Numbered from the stretch's first letter, positions 34,076 through 45,489 are shown. The stretch: 64,000 bases of DNA from Corbicula japonica (GCA_038501625.1 JAZAYU010000183.1:682001-746000); one strand, 5' to 3'. Program-made: numbers and translations. The notes: a model not told the origin generated them from the letters alone.

Positions 34076-36303
34076 CAGCTGAAGACTTGCAGTCACTAAA
34101 ATCTTCACCGAGACTGACAGAATTGAAGTTCGCAGGGTCTTCAACTGAAGCAGCACTGCTGAATGTAAACCCTCATCACCTCTTCACAGAACTGAAAGCA
34201 AAATATCTAAGCAATCCTTACTTAGAAGATAAAAGGGCATTAACCAAGATTAAACAAGATTTCTCGTCATTTGAAGATGGGGCTAAACAATCACACAAAC
34301 ATGTGTCACCAGCAAGAAAACATTCCCAATTTTTGCTGGAAGAGAGTTCTCGTAAGTTAGCGGAACTATCATTACCTTCCTTTTCACAAAAGCCAATAAA
34401 CACTGTTGTGTCACTTGTCTACAAGGAAGACATCAATTTGAAAAATATCAAAAATCCAGGCTGCTTAGCAGTTCTATCTTCAGACAGAATTCTGGTAGCA
34501 GATATCGACAATACTCAACTATACGACAAAACTAAACTAAGTGTTGTGAATATCCGCACAGGATCTGTAGTGAACACAGCATTTTGGGATGCGGTGGCAT
34601 TTGATGTAGCAGTGCTGCCCAAGGACCAGGTTGCTGTGACCTTCCCTAGCGATGACACGATAATAATACTGAGCACAGTTGACATGTCAAAAATCTGCAG
34701 AATACGAGTTAAAGATCGTCCTGCAGGAATCACCTATCATCAAGATGAACTGTTTGTGGTTTCTTCGGGTTGTTATGTTTTTGTACTCAACTTGAAAGGA
34801 GAGCACGTTAGAAAAGTTTATTTAGACACAGGCGGTCATGGTTCGTCTAGTTACATTGTTATAAGCAATCCACAACAAAGCATGTATATCACAAACCCCG
34901 AGAAAAAATCCCTTGTAAGATACTCCTTAAAAGGCGAGAGGACTGCCGAGTACCAGCATGAAAAGCTGAAATACCCCAAAGGATTGACATTGCTAGATGA
35001 TGGTTCTCTGCTTGTCTGCTGCGCGAACGGTACCATTCACTACATGTCTGCAGACCTGAAGCAAGGGTACATATTGACAAGGATTCAGAATGGGATAAAC
35101 TCCACAGCCTTTGATTCTGGCAATCAATTAGTTTATATCAGCTTTATGTTTAGTAGCATAATCCAGGCTTTTAGTTTGAAGAACAACATTATTACCAGTT
35201 CAGATCAAGATACTAGTCAACAAGATGCTCAGCTAGAATCAGCATCTTACACCAAGCATGATTTAAAACTTCAGCCTGAACCAAAGAACACAGAAGAACT
35301 GCAAGGAGTAGATCAGTTAGCAGAACAATCATCCTCTTCACAAACGCAAATTTCCTACGGAGTGTCACTGATTTACAAGAAAGATCATATGTCACTGATT
35401 TACAATACAGATGAAGTGTCACTGATTTACAAGAAATATATAATGTTGAACAAAATCAAAATGCCAGGCTGCTTAGCAGTTCTATGTCCAGCCAGAATTC
35501 TGGTAGCAGATAACAGCGATTTTTCACTAACAGTTGTTAACATTCACAAAGAATCTGTAATAGCAAAAAAGGTTCTGTATTACAAGCCTTTCGACGTAGC
35601 AGTGCTGCCTAAAAACCAGGCTGCTGTGAGCTTCGATGGGGATAACTTGATAATGATCCTCAACACTGATGACATGTCAACAATCTGTAGTATACAAATT
35701 GAAGGATATCCTTCAGGAATCATCTGTCATCAAGATGAACTTTATGTAGGTTACCAACCAGCTTATAATATGAGTTTTAGAGTACGTGTACTCAATTTGA
35801 AAGGAGACCTCCTTAGAGAAGTAAGATTAGACACAAAAGAACATCACCAGCTGGATAGTTACATGGCTGTTAGCAATGACAAACTGAGCCTGTATATTAC
35901 AGACAGGATGAACAATGTTGTAATCAGATACTCACTACAAGGCAAGAGGACTGGCGAGTACCAACATGAAGAGCTGAGAAACCCTAAAAAACTGACAATG
36001 CTAGATGATGGTTCCTTGCTCGTCTGCTGCATGGAAGGTACCATCCACCACATTTCTGCAGGCCTGACGCAAGGACGCATACTGGCAAGGGTTCCTCCTT
36101 GGGCAAGCTCCATAGCCTACGATTCCGATAATCAATTAGTTTATATCAGCTCTGAATGCAGCAACATCATTAAGGTTTATAGTGTCGAGAAAAACCCCGA
36201 TAAACGTATTGGTCAATCTGAGAAAGAAACACCAGGTGAATGTGTTTCTCTTAAAGCTGAAGGATCAGTAACAGCCACTGAAAAAAAAACAATCGAAGTG
36301 TAA
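34076..36303 (+). CDS. Copy B coding exon 5: linker, two beta-propellers, tail
   Basis: The acceptor TTTTCAG ends at 34075; the open frame extends upstream to 33940 but the phase-1 join to exon 4 (DQL-AAED) fixes the start. Residues about 510-1251, stop at 36301. After a linker, propeller 1 spans about 34440-35190 (CLAVLSSDRILVAD, FDVAVLPKDQVAVTFPSDD, GITYHQDELFVV, SMYITNPEKKSLVRYSLKGE, LLDDGSLLVCC). A linker with three SLIYK-type units follows (35365-35440), then propeller 2 at about 35455-36180 with the same landmarks. The tail NPDKRIGQSEKETPGE... ends in KKTIEV. NHL/SMP30-like propellers bind proteins, RNA or small ligands; here likely a recognition part. The two propellers are clearly duplicates. 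Confidence 0.85.
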
Positions 36304-36361
36304 CATTCTTTAAAAGAAATTATGAACTTTTGTTGTTTGAAAACAATCAAACCAGATTTTC

Positions 36362-36367
36362 AATAAA
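36362..36367 (+). terminator. Polyadenylation signal of copy B (AATAAA)
   Basis: AATAAA lies 59 bp past the stop in a 3' UTR shared with copy A. Confidence 0.7.
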
Positions 36368-36576
36368 CTTCTTCTGTTTTTACTTAGTCTCGAATGCCAA
36401 AGTGACAAAACAATAATTGCTATGAAACAAAACATCTCTAAAAGCTAAAAGCTAACTTAAAATTACATAGGATTAACATGAACAGAAAAGAATTAGATAT
36501 GGACAAGATTGTGAAATATCAGACTGAGTTAAAAATCTACATCTCAGAGATAGACAATGCTAAACAATTGATCCTT

Positions 36577-36668
36577 GTTAACCAGGTATTATCCATCACA
36601 TCTTGGCAGACGAGACAAACAGTAACTGGGGCCAGCTCAATGGGCTATGATCCTGATTATCAAAGTGT
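36577..36668 (+). pseudogene. Fossil propeller blade downstream of copy B
   Basis: The frame ends in GASSMGYDPDYQ, an obvious relative of the blade motif GASSIAYDSDNQ of both propellers; upstream IYISEIDNAK recalls LYITDEIQNA. The match to copy A downstream sequence (20088-20168) shows it predates the duplication. It is not a gene of its own. Confidence 0.5.
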
Positions 36669-36697
36669 TTCAGTGATGATGTAGCAGTAAAAAGTTA

Positions 36698-39399
36698 CAG
36701 GCTGTCAACCGATTCCTTTATTCCTATATTTCTCCTATAGTTTGGATCAGAATCCTATATTCTGAAAAGTCTCCTATATTCCTATATTTCTCCTATATTT
36801 TTATGTATATTCCTATATTTTTTAGAATTTGTTTTTGCCGATTAACGAAGAGACTAAATATTGCATTGATACTGGTTTTGCTTTCTTCTTTTTTTCAAGA
36901 ATAAAAGTCAACTTTAAGATTAGTTTAAACTAATTTACTTACTTAACTGCATTTACTTCAGTTTTAATCTGATTCTCTAACAACTTTGTTGCAGGTTTCT
37001 GTGTATTAATGCTTACCTAACAAAAACAAATTTTCACTTCTATGCAGAATTCTTGTTGCAGTTGCAACCATTTGCAAAAATTGTTAAAAATCATTAAGTT
37101 TTATTCACCAACTGCAAGGACTAGAGAGCTTTTATTTGGTATGGTGTATGTGGTTGTCTAAAATGTCAAGATGGACCCCTGGGAAAAACATGCTTGACTG
37201 TGAACAAGAATTCTTCAGTTGACTTTAAAATTTGTGGTCAGTTTTCCAGTTTGATAAGATTGTTATCAAACTCTGTTGGAAAATAGTGTATGCAAAGGAA
37301 GGTGTCTTTACAAAAACAAACCTATTCAAAAGGCAAAGTCAAATAAAGGGAGGTAATAAAAACAATATTGTTTAAAAATTTGCAACAACTATTTGTTCAA
37401 TAAATTAAGATAACTTTAAAATGTTTTTATTAGGATAATCTGAAAAATGTTTGCATAGTTTCCTAAAATTATTTATTGTTGTTTAATAAATCCACTTAAT
37501 GGATAAATTACGTTAAATTAATGTTTAACTTCAATGAGCTTAAAAGGTATAATGTACTATTCCGAAGAAGGCTTTGGCTTTTGAAAATTATTGGCTTTGT
37601 ATAGAAATTCAATCGCAGTTTTAATTAAAGTTCAGTTGTGGTTATAAATTGATACGTTTTTAGCTCACCTGTCATGTTGTGACAAGGTGACCTTTTGTGA
37701 TCGCAATTTGTCCGGCGTCCGTCCGTCCGTAAACTTTTAATTTAAACGATATCTCTTAAACCCCTGTGCCAAAGTTGATGAAACTTGCCACGGATTTTCC
37801 TTGCATGATGTCCTTCCAAAGTTGTTCAAAGAAATTAATTCCATGCAGAACTCTGGTTGCCATGGCAACCTAAAGGAACAACTTTAAAAATCTTCTCGTC
37901 TGAAACCACAAGGCCTAGAGCTTAGATATTTGGCATTTACCACCCTCTAGTGGAACTCTACAAAGATTGTTCAAACTATTTCCTTGGGGTCAAAATTGGC
38001 CCCGCCCCGTCACTTCATTTTATTTAGACTTATATTGGAAATCTTTAAAAATCTTCTTCTCACAAACCACAATGCGTACAGCTTAGATATTTGGTAAGTA
38101 GCATCTAATGGATGTCTACTAAATTTGTTCAAATTATGTCCCCTGGGCCAAATCGGCTAAGCCCTAGGGTTCTCTGGGTTTACATATAGTTATATAGTAA
38201 AAACATGAAAATCTTCTTCTTTAAAACCACAATGCCTAGAGCCTTAATATTTGATATACAGCATCATCTAGCGGTCCTCTACCAAAATTGTTCAAACTAT
38301 CCCCCTGGATTCAAAAATGACCCCGCCCCAGGGGTCACTTGTTTTACATAGACTTATACACGGAAAACTTATAAAAATCTTCTTCTCTAAAACCACAAGG
38401 CTTAGAACCTTCTTATTTGGTATGTGTCATCATGTAGTGTTCCTCTACAAAAGTTGTTCAAATTTTTCTCCTAGGTTCAAAAATGGCTCCGCCCTGGGGG
38501 TCACTAGTTTTATTACGTAGTGTTATATAGTAAATCTTTAAAAATCTTATTTTCTGAAACGGTAAGGCCTAGAGCTTAGATATTTAATATAGAGCATTAT
38601 CTAGTTACATTTTCTCCACAATAGCAGCTTAATTTGTTTTAATTTTTTGACTTGATTTTACCAAACTTGCACACAACTCTCGCAACCATTGAGCAGTTGT
38701 TGACAGGTGAGCGACCCACGGTCCTATGGACCCTCTTGTTATTATTTCTCTTGAAACTTGTAGCAATATTCTTTGTATTAAGGTTTACTTACTTATTTGA
38801 CTGTAGTACTGTTCCGTGCAAATTAAATAAATAAATGGAATCATGTTAAAAATATTTTATTCCGGAACTTCTAGGATAGTGAAGGGCATATAATTTTGTA
38901 TGATGTATTGCCTACAGGTTCTCAATAGAGTTTGTCCAAAGTAAGGCCTTGGGGTCACTTTTGACTGAACCCTTTTGAACATTGTAACCCAGATTTTTAC
39001 ATACAAAGCAGGATGACTATGAGTGGATGGGTCGATGCTGTGTACAGTACTTTATATCATATAAGACAAACCAAAACTGAAAAATCCAGCTTTGGTAAAT
39101 GCATTTTCTGCATTTCCCCCTTGTTTAAATGGTCATTCAGATGCTGATGATGTGCTTGATGGTGCCGATGTTAAAGTTAATGATTTCTTTCATTTTTACA
39201 GTGGACATTTTGGACATTGTTAACTATAGAAACAGTTACTGCACAGGTGAAAATCATTTGTGTAAGTGCAAGTAAATAAAACTATTGTCAGTTCCGAACT
39301 CCTATATTTTGCCTCAAAATCATTTAAAACTCCTATATTTGTTGCAAAAATACTCCTTTATTTTTCCTATATTTTGAAGATGACCTGGTTGACAGCCTG
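36698..39399. mobile_element. 2.7-kb DNA transposon inserted downstream of copy B
   Basis: Perfect 13-bp inverted ends CAGGCTGTCAACC (36698-36710) and GGTTGACAGCCTG (39387-39399), flanked by AAGTTA on both sides (36692-36697, 39400-39405). Copy A carries the empty site: AGTAAAAATTAAATC where copy B has AGTAAAAAGTTA, element, then AAGTTAACAAATG. Both ends hold several TTCCTATATTT units in the same orientation. There is no transposase frame. A 6-bp duplication does not fit the common superfamilies; I leave it unclassified. Confidence 0.8.
37662..38740. mobile_element. Nested bivalve-type AGCTCACCTG element
   Basis: Inverted ends AGCTCACCTGTCA and TGACAGGTGAGC lie inside the 2.7-kb element. After TCCGGCGTCCGTCCGTCCGT comes a tandem array of about 160-bp units (AAAATCTTCTTCT, AAACCACAA, GCCTAGAGCTTAGATATTTG, TTGTTCAAA, TGGCCCCGCCC) in four to five copies from about 37880 to 38600. 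No coding content. Confidence 0.65.
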
Positions 39400-39405
39400 A
39401 AGTTA

Positions 39406-40320
39406 ACAAATGCCTCTTTGTTTTGAAGTTTATTACTAAAAATATATATAAAAAATTAAATCAATTAAGTAATATTTAAGTAAAATATTTAATTTTAATA
39501 CCTTTCAACCTTCAGTGTTGTTCTTGTGTCTAAAATTATCTTCGGGAACTGCCAACAATTTCAGCTATTAATAAAACAAAAAGTTCAGTTGCTTTATATC
39601 TAATCACAAATTATTTAGGTTGTCAACAAGACATCTCTTAGTACCTAGAGGAATCTTGTCTCTTATGTTTTTCACACACTGTCATATAAGGAAAAGCTAG
39701 AGCTATCACTGAAGATGATTTATACCCCCACAATATTTCTTTGTCAAGAGTCAGGCTTCGACATTAAGGCCCGACCGCACGACTTTTAGTTAATTGACGG
39801 TTCGGTCGTGTCACGTTCTAAGCTTGCTGGACAGAGTGGTCGTGTTGCAAAATTGTCAGAATCCGCCAAAATATCCGGTATAATTCAGTTTCAAAAGCAA
39901 AATTTCGGTTAATCCAGGGTCTTTCATCAGACATTTAGGAAGAGACCCTGGTCAATCTAACTGGATCATTTTCGCATGATAATTTTTCATTTTGGGAAAA
40001 CAAAATTCATTAAAGATGGGTACTAATTTATTAATATCAATTGTATTTAAGTATTATAACCTAAAATTGATGTTTAAAGGCGCTTTATTTTTCTGATTTC
40101 AATTTTCAAACTTACCTAACGAGGTTTTGATTTATTTTTGGAGATTTTACTTAGCATTTTGGGAAAAGTTTCTGTCGCAGTTGAGAAAAAAATACTATAT
40201 TTTTGAATTAGAAAGTAACCTGTTACAGGTCTCTGTTATATAAGGATAAAAGCCCTGAAATCTCTGACAATATTTGCCGATTCAATTTCCCATCAGTAAC
40301 TGGGAACTTCTATTTAACTA
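39406..40320. other. End of copy B duplicated unit and spacer
   Basis: Homology to 20460-20775 of copy A continues to about 39720 (GGTTGTCAACAAGAC, CTTGTCTCT, GCTAGAGCTA). Beyond that no gene is seen; the repeat shared with 26998 lies at 39910-40022. Confidence 0.5.
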
Positions 40321-41533
40321 CAGTTTGTCAACCCGTTCCGGTTATGAACCAGTTCCGGTTAACTTTTAATTTCATATCCCAAAATATAAATATTTCATTA
40401 GAACAAGTGAAAGTACTAATTAAGTCGCAATGATTAGCATTTGAACTGAACAATGACGACCTTTAACCTTGATATATTGTTCACTTATGGTCAAGCGCCG
40501 CATCGACAAAGGCGATTGCAGACGCTCCTGTTAAAAATTTGGCAACGCGCGGCAGTTAAGCGTGAAATCCATTGCAACAACTAAACCTAAATGGCCCCAA
40601 AACGAGAAATGGTAATTTTCAATAGTGAGATTTATTAGAGTGTTACAAATGCAAGCAAAATCGTGTGAATAAATGTAAGCATTCTGTTTTTGTGACGGTT
40701 TCTGTGAGTCAACCATTTCAACCAATTTCGAATCAGCAATTGTGAATCATCAGTAAGTGCTGATTCTAGAGTCAAAATTCTTTTCACACGATCAAATATG
40801 AAGTATAATTGATAAACTGAGACATTCAAGGCTAGAGGATGTGTCCGGTTAGCCTACTGGTCATGTCCCAATGTCATTAGCGCCCTACTTCAGAGATATC
40901 CAAGACAAATATTGTAAAGTATTCTGAACAGTTACTTGGTCACCAGTACCTAGCAACCCACCATTGCCAGCTTCACACGACGAGTTGTGCCATTGTGCTA
41001 CAATATGATTGTATCATTTCTACCCCATGTAAAGATGACGTTTCGGTTGTATCAGAACCACTTAGTGCAAAACCTGAAGGTTTTGCAAAGAAACGTGAGA
41101 TGTCATCAGTGTTTTACTTTTTCTGTAAATATTCTTTAACAAAAATAACTAACGTATTGCATAGTAATGTTATTTTATTCATTAAACATTATTTTCAAAA
41201 TTATTTTGAAACTTAAGATAAAAACATGTTAAAATGTTTTCGATCTGTCAAAAACATTGCATAGCTGTCAAATCTGACGGTCAAAAAGCATTGAGAGAAG
41301 TACACCGATTCATTATTCGGAACTGATTGAGTTAACCGGAACTGATTGAAATGTGTATATCAATAATTGTTAATTTTGTGAAAGTAACCACATGCGTAGA
41401 CCAAAATAATCGCAACACATTTTTTGTAAGACACCTTATAAACTATAAAACAAGAAACAAAATTTATATTATTGCTTTAAATATATTTTTCCACAACGGA
41501 AAAGCAAATTAACCGGAACTGGTTGACTAACTG
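40321..41533. mobile_element. TA-flanked 1.2-kb non-autonomous DNA transposon
   Basis: Ends CAGTTTGTCAACCCGTTCC and GGAACTGGTTGACTAACTG, with GGTTA/TAACC next, are flanked by TA (40319-40320, 41534-41535). A second inverted pair, AGTTCCGGTTAAC and GTTAACCGGAACT, lies further in. The frames inside (minus 40531-40725, plus 40995-41216) show no transposase motifs. Tc1/mariner group is likely from the TA duplication. Confidence 0.7.
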
Positions 41534-41807
41534 TATTTTTAAAACAATCTTGACATCCCAGTCCACAGCATTAAAAATGATCCACCACAATAAAACAATC
41601 CGCTTTAATAATATTTTCACGATTTAGCCGGTTACCGCTGAAGGTGGTAAAACGCGTTGTTAACTGTGTTTAAGTACGCAGATGTATACTTGGAAAAGTT
41701 GTTAAGTGTATAAACAGTCAGTATGATGCATGTACATGTAATGGGTCAGTGCTTGCAGTCGAATTATTGAGACTAATGATTTAGAAGATATTTGAAATAG
41801 TTAATAC

Positions 41808-41957
41808 TGGGCCTAAGATCAAGAAACTAAATCTGTTTACCAGCCTCAAACCTCAAGCATATGATTGGCTAAAATGTCGAATGGTCGAAATTTCAGCCAA
41901 TCAGATGCTTGAGATTTGAGACTGATCTCAAATCTTAGTTTTATGATCTTGGGCCCC
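41808..41957. repeat. Palindromic MITE family 3 (copy 2)
   Basis: Arms AAGATCAAGAAACTAAATCT and AGTTTTATGATCTTGGGCCC around CTCAAGCATATGATTGGCTA and CAGCCAATCAGATGCTTGAG. Confidence 0.65.
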
Positions 41958-42075
41958 GGTGGCTTTCTTTCTTTTGGAAATTTTACCACCGAATAAAATT
42001 TTGAACAACCGGCACCTGCTATATTTGGACGCTTCTCAATGTCAGTTAAAGAACTGAGAAATATCGCGCCCTTCA

Positions 42076-42233
42076 TACAGTAAAACACCTTTCTTGAGAC
42101 CACATCTGGGACTGGAAAGAAGTGATCTAATATCACGGTGGACTTAAACTGTTTAAAGGGACATTGCAATAATGGTCTTATTATCGAGGTGGTCTTAACC
42201 TCAGGGTGGTCTTTTTGAGCGGTTTTACTGTAG
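42076..42233. repeat. Short palindromic MITE
   Basis: Inverted ends TACAGTAAAACACC and GGTTTTACTGTA with inner arms TTGAGACCAC and GTGGTCTTTTTGAG; several GTGGTCTTA repeats lie between. Confidence 0.55.
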
Positions 42234-42431
42234 TTGTTTTTTTTATTTGGATTTGTAAAATTTTGTGTGGATGTGGAAGAGGTGGAGGAGGGTTACGTAT
42301 TGTTGACAAAACGAAACAAAAAACAACAAACATTTGTTTTAAAATGACTCGACACTAAGCCTTTTTCTAGAAGCAATATAATACTTTGCTTTCACATATT
42401 TTAATTAAAATTTGCCGCGATGACTCGGTTC

Positions 42432-43110
42432 AGGCCCCAAGATTATAAAACTGATAATAACTAGATGGGTGTTGAGTTGAACACTTTCGACACCCTCGGG
42501 TACTTTGTCAGAATAACAAATCCAAGTCAAAAGGGGGCATACATAATCAATTGTGATCTTGACCTTGACCTAAAGAATTTGACGTCATCATCACAGTGTT
42601 GTCGAAAGCAGCATCATTTGAAAGTTTGATGCAGAAATATTAGGAAATGGCAAAGTTATAACCTACTTTAAGTTTTTATGTCCAAATGCAAGTAAAAAAA
42701 GGAAATTTGGAATCATCATGACCGTGTTGTCATTGGCAATATAATTTGGATGTTTGATGAAGAAATATTTAGAAACGGAAAAATTAAAGCCAACGTTGAT
42801 TTTTTCGTGACGAGTGGACAGACAGATGGACAAAGCGATCCGTATGTATCGCAGTGTCTTCGAAAGGGCGACACAAAAACCATTCTTATATCTCAATAAT
42901 CTGATTGGCTGAAATGGCGTTCTGGTTGATTTCACCAAACAAATTCGCCAGTGAACAAAGATAACCTGCATACAACGACCACTTTTGGGGTTTCCTCTGA
43001 CTGGTCTTTAAAGACTGGGCTCAAGAGGGCGTTCATCTGCCATTTCAGTCAATCAGATGATTGAGATTTGAAACTGGTCTCCTGATTTAGTTTTATGATG
43101 TTGGGCCCAT
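42432..43110. repeat. Palindromic MITE family 3 (copy 3), enlarged centre
   Basis: Left end GGCCCCAAGATTATAAAACT and right end AGTTTTATGATGTTGGGCCC enclose 680 bp. The centre includes a GACCTTGACC, ACAGACAGATGGACAAAGCG segment of the minisatellite kind and CTGATTGGCTGAAATGGCGT. Confidence 0.5.
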
Positions 43111-43912
43111 GTTGACTGTAGTAGGAGATATTAGTGGCTTTTCTATTTCACAGTAAAATCTAGATAATTATGCCGTTATTAAAGTACTTAAATGTGGCTT
43201 AAAATACATGCACTAGTTGTTTAAGTGTGTACCAACTATCATAAAATAATCTGAAGTGATACATGTTCTGTTGCTTAAATGAATTTCAAACAGTACAGCA
43301 TGTATAACAATTATGCAAACAGGTTTAACCCCAGTGTAAACGTCGATTTATTGATCAATTTCCTGATCATTATTTCTGTTTACAGGAAATGACAATAACC
43401 TCAGATGCACAATTCGATGGCATAAATTTCGTGGTTTGTCTTTAGAAACCATTTACGTGGGTTCCTTAATTCGTGGGTCTCAATTTTCAAATTTACATTC
43501 TTGTGCAGCTGCTTGTTTCTTTTTTTTTAATTTGCGGAATGATCTCCTCACAAAATCCACGAAAAGTAGTACCCGCGAATACTAATGTCTCCATAGTATT
43601 GCTCAAAATGTATTCCAGTCTTTGGGCAGCAAATCATTTATTAATGTCATGAATCACATATCAAAATGTATATTCAGCAGATTATTATAAATATTAAAGT
43701 CCAACATTGTCTAGTTCTCTAGAAATTTGACATATCGCACAGGGCTCGCAAAATAATGTTGTGAAGAAATCTCCAACAATGGAACCCTGAAAATAAAATA
43801 AAGTGTTGTTACCAATAAACGACAATTTGGTTTAATACAACATTCAAAACTAAAAATAAACTAAATGTGTACATAAATGGAATAAAATATACATAATGGA
43901 ATACAACAAATA
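43111..43912. other. Gene-free stretch
   Basis: Nothing recognisable on either strand beyond short AT-rich frames. Confidence 0.4.
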
Positions 43913-44058
43913 TTATAAGTAAAAAACTGGAACTGTCGCGTACGTGTTGGTATACTTATATGAAGCACTGTTCCGACCTTGACCTTTCATTGACCCCATT
44001 TGACTCTTTACTATCCAGATCATTAATATACGGGAAAATAAATAATAAACGAAATTAC

Positions 44059-44194
44059 CTTTATTCCAAATAGTGTTCTGACCTTGACCCTCAATGCAAA
44101 GGCAGCACATGGAATCAAGCCCATAAAAGGTGTCTCCCCGAGACGCATTGCGGCCATGTACTTGTGATAGCACCAGCAACAGCATAAGCTGCAT
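44059..44194 (-). CDS. Candidate secreted-protein first exon, low support
   Basis: On the minus strand MQLMLLLVLSQVHG reads as a signal peptide, followed by RNASRGDTFYGLDSMCCLC and a donor (AAAG then GTAATTT). An acceptor-like TTTTCCAG lies directly before the ATG, so it could instead be an internal exon following 44831-45168. The end of the frame overlaps a local repeat (GTCAAGGTCAGAACA, again at 43970), which weakens the case. Family unknown. Confidence 0.25.
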
Positions 44195-44274
44195 TCTGGA
44201 AAACACAGAACTTTTTGATAAAAATCGCTTTTAGGTACTTGTAATACTCGCTGAGGATGTTAATCACAAACTAT

Positions 44275-44826
44275 ATTAAGGCAATCTTTAGACTGTTTTA
44301 CGGTGAACGTTGAACTTCAAAATTTAATAACAATCCTTATTCCAATCAGGTCAAATAAATCTGACTTAAGTAAGCAACCCCTTATTATATCTGACATAGC
44401 GGCTTATGATAGTCTGGTTCAATGCAGGAACGAAGCCAGTTGGATTTAGCGGGATTGCTAAAAAAACCTATTTAGGCATCAACATTTGCTCGTCAACACC
44501 TAGTATGTGTAAATTGCAGTTGTTGGGAGTTAAGTTAATCAATATGTTTGTTACTGTTAAATATATTAAGTCAATCTTTAGACTGTTTTACAGTGAACAT
44601 TGAACTTCAAAATTTAATAAAGTATCAAATTTGATAATCGTGTTGCATTTTAATCTTCATTTTTAATAACAATCCTTAGTCACCAGGTGAAATTAATCTG
44701 ACTGTAGTAAGCAACCCCTTATTATATCTGACATAGCGGCTTATGATAGTCTGGATCAATTCAGGAACAAAGCCAGTGGGATTTAACCGGATTGCTCGAA
44801 ACCCCCTATTTAGGCATCAACATTTG
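44275..44826. repeat. Direct tandem duplication, period about 291 bp
   Basis: 44275-44482 and 44566-44826 share TCAATCTTTAGACTGTTTTA, TGAACTTCAAAATTTAATAA, TATCTGACATAGCGGCTTAT, and TTTAGGCATCAACATTTG in the same order. The second copy has a 25-bp insertion in the middle. Differences at roughly one base in ten suggest a moderately old event. Confidence 0.8.
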
Positions 44827-44830
44827 CCAT

Positions 44831-45168
44831 TCATGGGCTATTTCGCCAAAACGTTAGAAAATATCGTATAACTACCCTAAAACTGCCAATAACGAATCTC
44901 TTTTCAGGAAATCTTACATTTGCCTCTACAGTGTATGAATAAAAAGGATGATACCAACTGTTTGATTTTCCGGTTTCGCACGAGAACATCGTGGTTTTCC
45001 AGTCTCTTTCACTGAGAGTATCGTCAAACGCTTCATGAGCAAAGAATCGACCTTGAACTTTGTTACTATTTGACCTTGCCACCTTGGGCTGTGTTACTAT
45101 GGGACTTTCCTCGTTGTCAGTTGCCGTAAAAGATCCACCTGTCATAACAACTGTGTCATCATTTTGGG
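44831..45168 (-). CDS. Orphan exon with discoidin-like look
   Basis: After an acceptor (CTATTTTTAG, minus strand, ending 45169) the frame reads QNDDTVVMTGGSFTATDNEE, PKVARSNSNKVQGRFFAHEA, FDDTLSERDW, then NSWYHPFYSYTVEANVRFP and KRFVIGSFRVVIRYF, stopping at 44831. A possible donor (TTTTAGG then GTAGTT) lies at about 44878. The pattern A-x-D near an early W, a middle SW, V-x-A-N-V and IGSFRVVIR is reminiscent of F5/8 type C (discoidin) domains that bind glycans. No partner exons are certain. It may be an exon of a lectin-like secreted protein or a gene fragment. Confidence 0.35.
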
Positions 45169-45489
45169 CTAAAAATAGAAATTAAAACGTTCTGGGCTAA
45201 AAATAGAAACGTTGATATGAAATAAAAAGTTTCATGCAAAAAGAATTCAATGTCTTTTTAGGAGAGACTGAAATTTTTAGAAGATCGTTGAGCAAATCTG
45301 TTTTATACTGGAGGAATCAGATTCGCAAATTGATCGTACAATCGGGATGCAATCGAGTTACTTAGTTTTATTTTCAAAGACGCTCGTTACAGGCCAATAA
45401 ATGTGTTACTATCCAAGTAAAATTCAAACATTAGGCAGTTAGAATAAAACCATTATTTAAACAGGGGAAACTCACTTTAAAGTGCCAAA

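Noticed and set aside
36478..36684. Open frame downstream of copy B as a separate gene
   Set aside because: Its recognisable part is a decayed propeller blade; the same region in copy A has stops.
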